Positions 20,227-33,349 of a stretch of 64,000 nt of DNA are shown piece after piece. The stretch comes from Antennarius striatus (lineage: Eukaryota; Chordata; Actinopteri; Lophiiformes; Antennariidae). Each line of letters opens with the position of its first letter. Position 1 is the stretch's first letter. The notes beneath the pieces were generated by a model. That model did not search any database. It was not told the origin of the DNA and was given only the letters and a program-made list of their open reading frames with translations. Where the stretch lies: NCBI RefSeq assembly GCF_040054535.1, contig NC_090781.1, forward strand, positions 3,514,001 through 3,578,000, in the 5' to 3' direction. The translations under genes were made by a program, and so were the position numbers.

Positions 20227-21910
20227 GAGCTCCTAGGAGTCCCAAGGGGAAATTTCTTTTTCAGTCCCACTGCACTCATCAACATGATAGATTACTCAAT
20301 GTATGCAGTTCTGATGTCTCCGGTGGTCGACAAGCACACACACAAAAAACGACAAATAATTTGTAACAAAGCAACAAAACGACCACCAAAAGACTCAAAG
20401 TGATGACAGGCAATGCACAAGACAAACCCAAAGACTTCAAAGTGACAACAATGAGACACAAATGAAAACAGATAAATTTTACCAAAAGAGGTCAACAAAA
20501 CGGTCATAATAAGAAAGAAACTGACACAATGTCCAACAATGAGTAAATTTCCAAAAGACCACTGCAAAAGGACACAAACAACTATATCCAATCTGTCAAT
20601 GTTACTGTTTGCCTGTGTGTGTGTGTAACAGTTGTGATTCAGTAGCATTACATTATTTACCACATTATTTAGTCTTTTTCAGTTGTCTATTGAGAAGCAG
20701 TGGGGGTGGGATTGGGGGTGGGGATGTGTGGGGTGGGGAGTCTAGGGGGTGGTCCAGGCCAAGGAACCCATTGCTTTATAATCTGTCCAAGTTACAAACT
20801 GGTAGCATCAAGTCACATCCAGGGCTTTGCCAGTGACGTACCTTTCATTGACATTGACAACCACTATTAAGATATTTGAAACAGTGGAAATCTACCTCAG
20901 GATGTACATGTCACAACATGTATAGAAGCTAGATGAAGGTGCTGTGTGTTTTCTCCACAAAAAAGACGTCTTCTAGTCCAACATTAAAAAGAAGCTAATG
21001 ATCTGAAGTCTTGTCTTTTCCAGTTAGCTGTCGTCTGAGGTTGGGCTACAGCAGTGAACCCTGCTGTCAAACACCAGCACAGTGTAAATATACCTCCTGT
21101 TGTCTTCCACAGAAATAAACCCCTGTAAAGCTTTGAGCCATTTGCCTGTTGAGACAGCTAAAGACTGATGCATTGGGATTTTATTTTCTAAGGCGCTCCT
21201 GTTTTTTGTATTGAACATGTGATTTTTATTATGAAAATCAGTATTTCTGACTCATGGGAAAGCATTCAGTGATTTTTAATCTAATACTTCTGGCCATTAG
21301 AGTAAACATCATGACAGATTGCTTCAATGCTGATAACATGTGCAGAATTACAGAAAGGGCGAGAATTTGGTCTTAGTGTGTTAAAAGAATTAGTCCAGAC
21401 AATGGCCAGAAAACTCACGACAGAGTTCCTCTTCCCAGTAGTCTGGTTTTATCTTTCTCCCAGGTGTATTAGTATTGATATTGTTAATATTATTATTATA
21501 ATGTAACCAGAGGAACAGTGGTTCAAACAATCTGCAACAATCGTTTCTTTAGAGGTGATATTATTAAGTGGTAAGCATACTATCTATCACGTATATAAAA
21601 CACATTAATTTTCAGACTTATTGTGAATTAATCATGTACAAACTCCCACAGCTGTTTTCAGACTAGTGTATGTATATTTGTTTTCTTCATTCCTGTTGTT
21701 AATTTTCAGTATGTTTTAAAACCAACGAGATGGAGCATCTGGTCTATATCCCTTCAGTGAAGGACCATACATACTATTTTATTATTACAGCTTTCTTCAT
21801 AAGCTATTTATTTTTGTAAAATTTGTATCTTGTTATTTACGTGGCAGATGCTGCTGTCTTTGAGATTATGCTCTCTAAAAATGGTCAAATAAACACAATT
21901 ATGTCAAAAA
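20227..21910 (+). other. adamts8: adamts8 3' untranslated region (inferred)
   Basis: A degenerate tandem stretch of CAAAACGACC/AAAGAC-like words occupies about 20330-20585 and a G-rich run 20699-20750. Near the end are AU-rich elements (CTATTTATTTTTG near 21805) and the signal AATAAA at 21888. The UTR extent is inferred from that signal. Confidence 0.55.
21888..21893 (+). promoter_or_regulatory. adamts8: poly(A) signal, adamts8
   Basis: AATAAA about 1.66 kb after the stop, the best-placed signal before the next gene. A T-rich run (TCTCTTTTGATTG) follows about 25 bases later. Confidence 0.5.
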
Positions 21911-23219
21911 GGCAGTATCTCTTTTGATTGACTGGTCCTCCAAGATAAACTAAAGGTCTGTGCAACATTTCACCAGCTGTCCATATATGAAAACATGAAA
22001 GAATCTTTTTCCGTTATTTGCTGTGTAAACTTGATTTCTTAAGGAGACTACAGTAGGTTTTCAACAATAGAGCCCCAAAAGATGTTTCTTACCACCCGTA
22101 GTGACCCATAAACACCAACAAGTGATTTCCATGTTTTCAAGAGCCCTCTGAAATTGACAGTCAAGAGTGACAGAATTATTTTAAGTGGTTCTACAGAGCT
22201 TAAAAGTAAAGCTTCAATGACCAGACAACAAATATCACATTTTAATTATTTTCAACCATAACTGGATTTGGGAGACGTAAAACTACTTCCATTGCTGTTG
22301 AGCTTTATATTATTAATTCACACTGTGACTCGTAATTTTTTTTTTTTGAAGAAACTGAAAAGCATTGAGATCACTTCATTGTATGTTTGTGGTATGTAAA
22401 GTTAAAACTGTGACATCAATCAAAGAAAAACAAACACACATACATACACACACATAAAATTATTTAAGGATTTACTTATTTATACATACATAGTACATAT
22501 ATATATAGGGTGTGATTTGTCAATAAAACAGAGGGAGGATGTCTTGTTTTGTTTTTGTATCATGAAAAAAAAGAAGTCTTCAACAGGCCTAATTGTTTCT
22601 TAGGCTAATGGTAGACCCTATGAGACTAAATTTTGAGTAGTTGCTCATTTATGTTTTAATTTAGATTTAAAAGGACATGAAATATTTAATTTTCTGTGCC
22701 ACGATGTGGAAGATGAAGATGATCATGAAAATCATCTAATCCAGGACCCTGGCCGATCACGACAACAAGAGGGTTCAGCTTAATGTTAACTGTTTGTAAA
22801 ATATAACTTTAACATCCAATAGGTTAAGATTTCATGTTATGTCACAATAACTCAGCAAATACATAAGTGAACAGTTTGCTGATGTCAGACTACAAGTGGC
22901 CTTTCCAGCTTTCCTGTTGGAGCTTCATCTGCAGCATTTGGTCCTTCTTTTATCCACACCTCTGTGATCTTTCGAGCAGGGAATGAACGCATGCATTAAT
23001 GTTCATGGAGACGTTCACCAATGTAGAGAATTCAGGTCAAGTCAAAAGTTAGTTAGTGAGAGGAAACTAAACTGTAGACTACCAGATAGAAAACGCCGTT
23101 ATTTCACACTTTTTTTAGTTTCAATGTAAAGAGTTAAATGATGTATTGGGTCTCCTGGGGATAATTAGTGGTCAGGTATAAGAAGGACCCATTTTAATAT
23201 TAATTAGAACTAGAACCAA
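21911..23219. other. intergenic, adamts8 to zbtb44, left part
   Basis: AT-rich, with a small TA/CA tract at 22436-22507. No coding homology or named repeat recognised. Confidence 0.6.
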
Positions 23220-23630
23220 TGCAGTCAGATACTGCAACATCCTGCGACACCTCTTAATTCAAAATTTTACCCTGACCTACTTCCATAAGTCAAAGATCAA
23301 AGCTAGTGCTCTGACCTACTGTTATAGATCAAAGCACTAGCTTTGATCTATGTTTCTTACACTGGCCTTCTCCCTCATCTTTCCATCTTCTTCGGTTCCT
23401 GAGTGTACAAAAGTAGAAACCTGACCTTGAGCTAGTTTTCTCAAGGTCAAGGTCATCATCTCATTTCATCTCATTTTTATCCCCTGTGCTGCCTGAGTAA
23501 TGTGCTTTGTGTTCCTTGTATCTGCGACGGTTGCAAAGATATTTTGGTGGGACATAAGAACGAACGGACGAAAATGACGAAAATAAACAGTGACAATTAC
23601 AATACATCACCGCTTCGAAGCGGTACGTAA
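23220..23630. repeat. unnamed dispersed repeat, copy B
   Basis: Collinear with 16921-17562 but without the nested minisatellite insertion. Starts CTGCAACATCCTGCGACACC; ends near a 16-base palindrome ACCGCTTCGAAGCGGT at 23609-23624. It also holds a 17-base inverted repeat (23294-23310 and 23333-23349) that copy A lacks. Confidence 0.7.
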
Positions 23631-23824
23631 AAATATTAAGACGAACTGAGCGATACGCTGAGATACGACACATTTTGCAGTACAAAATAGTCGAAATACA
23701 CAAGATACAAAAGAAAAAAAATAACCAACAAGTTACGAAAAATTGATGCAGTGATGAAAAATGAGTGTGACAATTTTTTTTAATACTCACAACATACTCA
23801 AAACATTCCTAATATTTCGTACCT

Positions 23825-24420
23825 CGCCTGCCGCCGTTCACGCAGCTCCATGCACACAGTCGGGACATGTCGCCAGCGGGGAGACTTCCTGATTCTCTCG
23901 TGCCGTTAGAGATGCGCGTTGCATTGTGGGGATACAAATACAGCGCAGAAATGACAGCGGGGAGCACAAAGGAATGAAGAGCATTTCGAAAACTTTTAAC
24001 CTCCGCCTGTTGTGATGTGAATTCACGTCAGCGTTGGTTCGACTGTGAGTTTGGGCGGCTGGCAGGCGGACAACTGCCGTAGCCGCGCAGGGAATGTGAG
24101 TGATCGGAGCGAAGCGGCACGGCTCACCGCTGTCTGCGGCTATCGCTGCGTTTGTCAGCTGAGCGGTTTTGGCATCCCGAGGCCCAGTCGTTCTCACGGA
24201 CCGGATCCCATCCCTAGGAGGTAAATACCCCGCGTACAACACACGGTGCTCCCGTGGCGTCGCTGCGGTCGGTTTGATCAGTCTGCGTTGTTGTTTGCCT
24301 CTCGATGAGCACGAAGGGACCAACTGGTGGCACTGCGTTGTGTCGGCTAGCGCTAGCTTGGTGGCTAACGACCGTTAGCTAGCATCGTAGCAGCTTCGTA
24401 AAGCGCACCGACGTTACCTC
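23825..24420. promoter_or_regulatory. zbtb44: CpG island, probable zbtb44 promoter
   Basis: CpG-dense DNA in an otherwise AT-rich, CpG-poor interval 3.2 kb upstream of the first coding exon. A strong donor, CCTAGGAG|GTAAAT at 24220/24221, could end a non-coding first exon. Whether it is bidirectional cannot be told. The long antisense frame through it has no homology and is a GC artefact. Confidence 0.6.
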
Positions 24421-27400
24421 CGGTCAAACCGGAAGTTAGACAAGGTGGACTTCAAAATAAAATTCTAATTCTAATCTCACTCGAGCAACAAAATATTTAT
24501 TTTCTACGTATGAATAGATATAAAAATTTGAAATAAGAATAATATATAGTTTACAGATATTTATATCTAAATGCGCTGCATGGCTCAGTTGGAAACGTCA
24601 ACATAATTCCCTCTGCTTGTTCTTACATGTAAGTGTAATGTGTTACCACTTCTCAGTGTTGTGGTTTTGTGTAAATATTGTAAACAATCCGACTTTCATT
24701 TTTGACAGTAAAACGGATGTTTTTGTCTTTTCCTGCTGACTTGACGGTTCAGTACTGCTAGCGACTGTTTGTTAAACTGTGATTGTCACTAAACGTGTTT
24801 GTACAGTCAACTGATACCAGAATATTAACCTGACGGTTTCATATTAATCAATCTCTTCTTCTAGATGATGTAAACACAGTAAAAGTAACATGCTCTGTCG
24901 TCATCGGAAGTATTTTTATACTCAGTTTAAGTATGTAAAACTAAAAACAAGTGTCAGTCTTTAATCTGACCTGAAGTTAAAAAAAAAATCACGACAAAAG
25001 TCGTCTATGATGTTATAATACAAATCAATAAATTTGAATATATCGGCACCGTTTTTTTTAAAAAATTCTAAATATATTTACATAGTCTTTGTGAGACTTT
25101 CGGATCAGATCTCTAGCTGTAACAGTGCAGTGAGAGTGAAATCGACACATGTTCTTCTAAAATTCAGACATAGTCGTCAACTTTTCGCTTCATCCAAAGG
25201 AAAACTCTCTTATCCGTGACTTTTTACATTTAAACTGTTCAACAGTAAATTGTGGGTGAACAACACACAGTTCTTTTGTTGTATTTGTGAAGTCAGTAGT
25301 TCTCTACCTGACCCCTAAACTCTTAAAATTAAACCATGTTCCCTGTGAGTAGTTTTTTGCCCCCAGCTGCCCTGTTATGTTTTATTGCTCTTAAGTTGTG
25401 CCTTTTTTTCTTATGTAGTATTGTCTTTGGAATCAATGACCAAATGCAACCTATATTTCTGGGATGTTTTGTAAGTGCCCCTGGGAGGCCATGAACCCTG
25501 ATATGAGAAAAGGTGCTACTCTTTTGTGCATGTTTTCAGAATTGTGTATGATGATGTTTTTCCAAGCTGAATTTAATGCTTGTTGTTGTTGAGACACCTT
25601 CAAAACAGAAGAAGGTTCCACAAATACATTCAATTACTACAAACATTATTCACTGAAATTAAAGACATGATAAACACCGGTTTATCTTTTGGTGTTATTT
25701 TCTACCTCTCCTCTTTTTGGTCCATATACAGATGCGTCTAAAAGATTAGAATATCATAAAGACATTCAATATTCTTTGTCACTCACTTCAGAAAATGAAA
25801 TTCAGACAATATAAAGATTCATTTCACATACAGTAAAAATATTTCAAGCATTTATTTCTTGAAAGTTTGATGATTATGGTTTACAAATAATAACAAGCCA
25901 AAATTCTTTATCTCAGAAAATTAAAATATTGTGAGAACGTTCAATATTGGAAAGTCATGATGTCACAACATAATCAGCAAGGTAACTCACAACATATGCA
26001 AAGGTTTCCCAAGCATTTAAATGATATTTCACTTAGGGTCAGTAGGGTACACCATCATGGGAAAGACCACTGACTTGACAGATGTCCAGTTGACGTCATT
26101 CACTCCATCCATAAGGAGGGTAAGCTACGATAGATCTTAGCTAAAGACACAATGAAAGTCGTTCACAGTGTTGAATCCAAGCATATTCATAGAAAGTTGA
26201 ATGGAAAAAAACAAGTGTAGGAAAAGGTGCACCAACAAAAAGGATAAATAAGGCTTGAGAGGATTGTTAAGAACAAATTCAAGAGTTTTGTGGAGCTCCA
26301 GAAGGAGAGGATTGAGGCTGGAGTCAGAACATCAACATCCACTTTACACAGATGAATCCTAGACACGGGCTGTTGTGAGCACTTGTGTCTAGCCACTCCT
26401 GAATCAGAGACAACATCAGAGGTACCTTCCTCGGCTGTGGACAAAACCTGGACTGTTGCCAGCGGCTCAAAGTTCTATTTTCAGATGAGAAAAAAATTTG
26501 GCATGTCAGTGTGAAGCATTGCCACTGCTTCTTCTGCTGCTGCTTCTCTTTTTTTACATTGATGCAGTAATTCATGCAAAAGGAGGCCCATCCAAATACT
26601 GAGGGCACGGAAGTGAACATATTTGTCAGGACCCTGACATTTTCGTTAAAAAAAAGAAGAAAAAAATTCTGAGACACTCAATTTTTGGTTTTCATTATTT
26701 CTCGGCCATAATTCTCAAAATAGGAAGAAATGAAGGCTTGAAGTTTTTATGGGTTTCTTTTTCTCAAATTAGTGGGAAATATTGAGATTTTTCACATTGT
26801 TTTTTTTTTAAATTTACCTGTAGTTTTTTTGTTCTTTTTATTTTATTTTTTACTGTTTTTACCCAGAATCCTTGTGGACATCATGTAGTGAAACATTCTC
26901 CAACAGGAGACACTTTAATCTCAAAGACACCCCATCATGGAGTCCAAGCTCCTTCACTATTCCTATGGTCTGGCGCTCCTCTCCGGCTGCACCCCCTCAG
27001 CCTCAGGTCTATAATTCATTTGCTTTTACTGGGCCAGCGTACCCAGGAGTATTTTCCCTTTGCCTGGTTTTTTTGTGTGTGCACGTAAATTGGACTTTGC
27101 CCTCCCTGCTAGAGCCCCTTCATTGGAGCTTTTGTCTGATGGAAAATCTCATGCCTCAGAGGATCCACATGTCTCGCAGACAGCTGCCGAGCATCCTGTA
27201 GTGCACCGGCCTCCACATGGGTCTGGCTCGCATCGCTTCACATCTGCTTTCATTGTTGTTACATAACTTGGAATTTTGTCCTCCGCTCTCCTTACTGTGC
27301 TTTTACCTACCCCACCATCACCCCCTACTCCTTCTTCCCCTCTCTGAGCACCTATTTATCTCTACCTCCACCCACAGCCTTCTACAATTCAGTTTCTGCC

Positions 27401-27622
27401 TTTCTGCCTGTCTTTACCAGAGGACTTCTTTTGATTTCTAGTTGAGAATGTCAGAGAGAATCCGTTAGCACACTTGGTTCTTATGTAATGTGATTATGTA
27501 ATCATCCAATTGCTGTATACAAACAAAAATTGTATTAAATACACCTCATGAAAACTCAGAAAAAAATGTGTTAAATATCTAAACTCTGTGTTTTCTTGGT
27601 GTTTCTCCCCATTACTCTGCAG
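24221..27622 (+). other. zbtb44: zbtb44 5' intron (inferred)
   Basis: 3.4 kb between the candidate donor at 24221 and the acceptor CTCTGCAG ending at 27622. It contains the Tc1-like remnant at 25727-26790; elsewhere nothing is recognised. Confidence 0.5.
25727..26790 (+). mobile_element. Tc1/mariner-like transposon, internally deleted
   Basis: The left end reads ACAGATGCGTCTAAAAGATT and AGAATATCATAAAG, like the ends of a common fish Tc1 family. Inside are diverged pieces of the transposase gene: GTGCACCAACAAAAAGGAT, GAATCAGAGACAACATCAGA, TTTTCAGATGA, then a jump to TTGATGCAGTAATTCATGC, which encodes the C-terminal end. The catalytic middle is missing and the right end is decayed, so it is inactive. 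Confidence 0.6.
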
Positions 27623-27651
27623 GACAATCACAATCAGAAACGAACTCCACT

Positions 27652-28711
27652 ATGGGGGTCAAAACCTTCACCCACAGCTCGACCTCCCACAGCCAGGAGA
27701 TGCTAGAGAAGCTCAATGCTTTACGTAATGAGGGCCATTTATGTGACGTCACCATCCGGGTCCAAGATAAACTCTTCCTGGCCCATAAAGTAGTCCTGGC
27801 CTGCTGCAGCGAGTTCTTCCGCTCCAAACTTGTGGGCCGGCCGGAGGAGGAGGACAAGTTTGTGTTAGATCTGAATCATGTGACCGTCAGTGGCTTTGCT
27901 CCTCTGCTGGAATATGCCTACACGTCTACGCTGTCTATTAGCACAGAGAACATCATCGATGTTCTGGCCGCTGCGAGTTACATGCAGATGTTCACGGTGG
28001 CGAGTACGTGTTCAGAGTTCATGAAGTCCAGTATTCTGTGGAGCGCGGGGAACAACAACAACAGCATGGTGGTGGATAAACCGCAGGAATCAGCACCGGA
28101 GAGTGCCTCAACAAATTGTGCCATGACGCCATTGGATGGTAGTGTGTCCCCTGTTTCTTCTGACTGCAGTGTGATGGAGAGAAACGTTCCTGTGTGCAGG
28201 GAATCACGACGAAAACGGAAAAGCTTTGTAACGATGGCGTCGCCGGAAAGTCCGCTGAAATGCACGACGCAGATGGTCACCACCTCTCCTCAGATCACCA
28301 ACCCGTCAGCCTCCTTCTCAGACAGCACAGCCCAGCCGGTGGAGTCTTCCCTGGCCTTCCCGTGGACGTTCCCTTTCGGTATTGACCGGCGCTTCCATTC
28401 GGATAAGTCAAAGCTCTCAGAGAGTCCTCGTTGTTTAGAATCGGGCGCCCCTGGGACCTCGGAGGTGGTCGTTGGTCGAAGGCTCAGTGACTTCCTGACA
28501 TGTGAGAGCTCCAAAGTGGTGTCGTCACCAGTGGCTGCAGAGGAAGAAGATGTGAGGGTGAAAGTGGAGCGTCTCAGCGACGAGGAGGTCCAGGAATCCT
28601 CGTCACAACCTGTCAGTGCCTCCCAGAGCTCACTGAGTGACCAGCAGACGGTGCCAGGGAGTGAGCAAGTCCAGGAAGAGCTCCTGATCAGCCCGCAATC
28701 CTCCTCTATAG
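27652..28711 (+). CDS. zbtb44: zbtb44 coding exon 1: BTB domain and linker
   Basis: 1060 bases, residues 1-353 plus one base. The exon itself starts at 27623 after CTGCAG; the ATG at 27652 gives MGVKTFTHSSTSHSQEM. The donor is ATAG|GTGGGG; reading through would add only GGAILLPQ before a stop at 28735-28737. Confidence 0.95.
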
Positions 28712-31700
28712 GTGGGGCTATTCTCCTACCTCAGTGACTCACAGCATGCTTGACCTCCAAAGCAGTCTTTTTCCACAGGTCTGCAGTGTATTTATTATTG
28801 AGATGTGCACCTGTGTCTCCTTATGTTCTTACTTTGGTGTAGAGGTCCAATGTGAAGTCCCTAAACACTGCCCAGAGAGCTTTAGGGCTGACACATCTCC
28901 CCTGTGTGGTTGTCCATTCCAGTTCTTTTATCATGAATGACATTGGCTTCCATTGTAAAATATTTATCCTAAGTGGAATATATTTCATTATTCGATTTAG
29001 GCACAGCATAAAAGATGCCCCAGTGTTAGAGAGCACAGACCATGGTCGAAGCTGATCAGTTTCTAAATGATGTCAGCTTCAAAATGTGGTACTGATAACC
29101 TGAAGACCCTGAAGACCTGCTCCTGTTAGCTGATGCTAGCAGCTTCCTATATCTACTCGTTGCTTTGCTCACATGTGAAACGTGCTTTTAAAAATGAAGC
29201 ATTTGCGTGGTCTGGTAGTCCCACTAATGGGACCCACATGTGGGTGGGAGACCACTGAGCATTGCAGCAATGAGATGGAAGTGGTTGCATGAAAAATGGT
29301 AAAGTAACCCTACATGTGTCATGTGTTGTGACATATCTTAAATACAGTATTTCCCGAACTATAAGGCGCACTGTCGGATTTTGAGAAAATGAAAGGCCTT
29401 TAGGTGCGCCTTATAACGCAAAAAATACTGTCCTGGAGCTGTGGTCCCTTACACTTTTCTTTAAGAGATTGATCACATTTGTCAATACGATTGTGGAAAC
29501 TGAATCTCAGTTTTAACACTTTGTCCTCAAACATTTAACCGTTAAGGTAGAGAACCTCCTTCACCGACACAACACAGCTTCAGTTGTTGAGACATTAGCA
29601 GACAGTAGCAGCTCAAAGAGACAACCTTTGAATTTCAGTGATGTTTGAGGCTACAGGTAGATGATTGGAAGTGATAAAACATCCATCTGATATTGGATAT
29701 TCAAACTAAATGAACTCATCACCTGAATGGAATGTGTGTTTGCACTGCAGTGACTGAATGTCTAAGCTGTTTAACCGTTAACATCACAGTTGAAGTCAGT
29801 GTCGTTCATCCAGTACTTCAAATGAACTTCACATGAACTTCAAAATAGTTTTACAGAGAAGATAAAAAGGCCAGATCATCCAAACATCTTCAAAGTAGTA
29901 TTGTTCTCAATGAATGGATGTATTAATCCACATAAATACAAAAACATGTTTATTTTTATTCACATTTGAGCAGTCAGCCATCAAACAAGAATCAAAGCTG
30001 CTGTGGGTGAAGGATGAGATTTACAGTGAGATGGGATCTGCAATATTTTGTCCTTCCACTCATTATAGTCGGTCATCCCTGTTTAGATCTGATGAAAACA
30101 CCATAATACGCTGTCAGAATTACTTCGGCCCACCCAAAGTTGAAGTGCTGGCGCCACGTCTGCTGCTCACCTGCAGAATTTCTGTTTTATAGTGGTCTGT
30201 ACATTTTTATTACTTGATGTCTTGAAAAGTTTTTCTGCCCTGCCAATCCCATAAATGAAATGAAAATGGAAACTCATCATCTACTCTTAAATTGTTATAT
30301 AGCACAGAGCACATAGGATTAGATTACCGGTAGATCTATTGAGATTGGATTTAGGATTAGAGTCAGAGTCTGTCTATGTCTCCATCTCTGACTGATTCTT
30401 GTCCCTTCCAGGGTCGATGGATGAGGGCGTGTCAGAGGGTTTGCAGTCTATGCAGAGCACCTCCAACACTGGAGGACATGCAGAAGATGATGAAAGGTGT
30501 GTGATTAGTTATAACTTGCAACGGTGTCAGTCATAAGCAGTAAATCTACAGGTCATAACTGTATCCAAGCCACACCTCACACTTGCTCACATCATTTAAA
30601 TGTCATGTTGAAATGTCAACCCTGATACGCTATAATATAAAGATCTGGGAAAGCTTCAAGCCTCCACTCTGATAAATGTTAGGGTGAGGCTGAAGGCATC
30701 TGACCTGTACCCGGCGCAGTAACAGAACGTCCTCAGGGCGTGATGTTTGACATTAACAAGAGGACTGTCATTTCACGACAAAACTATGTGAGGAATCAGA
30801 TCCGTCAGAAGAGTTACCTCACTGACATGATGAACATATTTCATACAGTGGAAGAGCGTTAAGTGTCTTGTGTTCATCTTTCAGGTTGGAAGGCATTCAG
30901 TACCCCTACCACTTGTACATAAGCCCCTCAGCCCGGCCCGGCACCAACGGACCCGACAGGCCTTTCCAGTGTCCGACCTGTGGAGTCAGATTCACACGCA
31001 TTCAAAACCTGAAGCAGCACATGCTCATACACTCCGGTAGGTCACCTGAGGTCAACATAATCAGAGTAGAAGGTTTCTGAAGAGTGTGTGTTCAGGCGGG
31101 TGGAGGATTCTCTCTGTTTCTCTCTAAGCCTCCATTAATAAAAAGGTTGGAGATCTGCAGTTAACAGTTATATTTCTCTTTTTAATCTAAATGTGTCTTC
31201 TGTTCTCTCAGAGACACTGTTTTTCACTGTTTGCTAGACTACCAGAGGCTCAAAAAGCGTTCCTTCTTTTTGATTGGCCATTGGTTGGTTTACTTTATGT
31301 ATATTTGATTGGTTTATTTACCATTTTTTATATTATTTGTTTTGTGAAAATCTCTTTTGTATATGTTCATGATTGTGATTCAACTGTAAATTTGATTTTT
31401 GTAAATAAATGTGCTTTATAAAATCAAAATCTCTCTTTAACTCTCTCAGAACTGTGAACATGTTACCAAACAAATTATCCAAATTATTTCAACAATGTCA
31501 TCATTGATTAACTTGCTAATGTTAGCTTGAGCTATTACATTAGGTTCATCACTCAGTCCACTATTTGGTGCTACTTCACCAAATAATTTTCCCTTAGAGA
31601 GCCTGGTGGGAGGTTTCACCCACTGGTAGTTCATCAATCACTGCATTGACATATTAGTTGTCTAAAGGACAACTTAAGGAATGTGTAACAGTTCAGGGGA

Positions 31701-33290
31701 ATTCCTTCTTAGCCTCTTTGAATTTGGTTTGGTGTTGAAACTGTTTTCAGCAGCTGAACTTAAAGGGAAGATCTGGTTGCTAATAGAGTCTTAATAAAAA
31801 ATGAAAAGATGCGTTTGTTCTTTTCTATATCCTGTTTAAGGTGTAGTGATGAACTGATTTTTTTCAGGCATTCTGGGGAAACTGATTTAGAAAACAGTTA
31901 CGAGGCATTTGTGTGGAAAATGTGTAGTCATAAACTCCCCCCTCGCCCATATTCGAATTCTAAGGCTTATGCTAATATAAGTCTTCTTCTTCCTCAGGCA
32001 TTAAGCCTTTCCAGTGTGACCGCTGTGGGAAAAAGTTCACACGGGCCTACTCCCTAAAGATGCATCGGCTGAAGCACGAAGGTAAACGCTGTTTCCGGTG
32101 CCAGATATGTAGCGCCACATTCACGTCCTTCGGTGAATATAAGCATCACATGAGGGTCTCCCGACACATAATCCGCAAACCACGGATTTACGAGTGCAAA
32201 ACGTGTGGGGCCATGTTCACCAACTCTGGCAATTTAATTGTACACCTGAGGAGTCTGAACCATGAGGCGTCCGAACTAGCAAACTACTTCCAGAGCAGGT
32301 GAGGAGTTTTGGGACGTTGACACCATCATTTACTCAGATCTCACCTGGATCACAAAATAGCTTTAGAATACCTGAGGTTCATTGATTTGTTTCTCTTTTC
32401 ATGACTTGTTGAGATGATTGAAGTGATTTGAATGCTCAGACTGAGTGTACCTGACGTACGTATGTGACTGCTATAGAGAGATTTTATGTATCTGACAGAT
32501 TAACTTCTCATTTTAGGACTTATGATGTGTAGATATAACATGATAAGGATAATAACATTCTATTTTTTGTATCAATTAGCAGGTGGAGCCAGCTGCTGAT
32601 TAGCTAAGCATGGAGTGCTAACTGCAGTCCTGCTGTTCATAAACATTGTTCAACCCATATAGAAAAACAATTTGTAATTGTGAAAATGTATATTGTGTTC
32701 TGACAAAGTGCACAGATTTCTCCAAATACATGCAGTGTATTGTTCATGAGCAGCCAATCACACTCTTTATTTTAGGAAGTCTGAACAGTTCAAACTTCCT
32801 GTCTACAGTCATTCTCCATCAGGTTACCCTCCTGCTGTCATTCTACCTTTTGCCTGGAGGGACGAATGCATGTAGAGTATTACTGTATTAAGTATGACTG
32901 TATTAAGACAATTTCCTAACAGTAGCTGTCTCTATGCTGCATTATTTCATTGCTGGCTCCTTTCAGACCTCAGAGGAATGGCAGAATGCAGTATTGTCAT
33001 TGAAGCTTATGAGTGTTTTTATTTCTCAGACTCTTCCCTCACAGGTTGGCAGAGGATTTATAGTAGCAGGTTGACACCTCTCATCATAACAGTGGAAACT
33101 TCTCTGGCAGAACTGGCACACTGTATTTTTAATGTTGTGTTTGCAGATTGAAACTTGTTCTCTGTAGTAGAGCAGGTCAACGCGACTAAGTCATTTCAAA
33201 CTTTCTTCATTATAAGGAACGATTACTTCATGTGCTCTTTTGACATGGACTCAACATGCTTAGGTTCTAGCCCCCCAATCTCCCTCTCTC

Positions 33291-33349
<59 letters not shown>

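Noticed and set aside
23838..24323. 161-residue antisense frame through the CpG island
   Set aside because: No domain or homology that I recognise; high GC makes stop codons rare, and the region is better explained as a promoter.
29914..30192. 92-residue frame in the zbtb44 intron
   Set aside because: No homology, and it lies between exons whose splice sites and phases already account for the gene.
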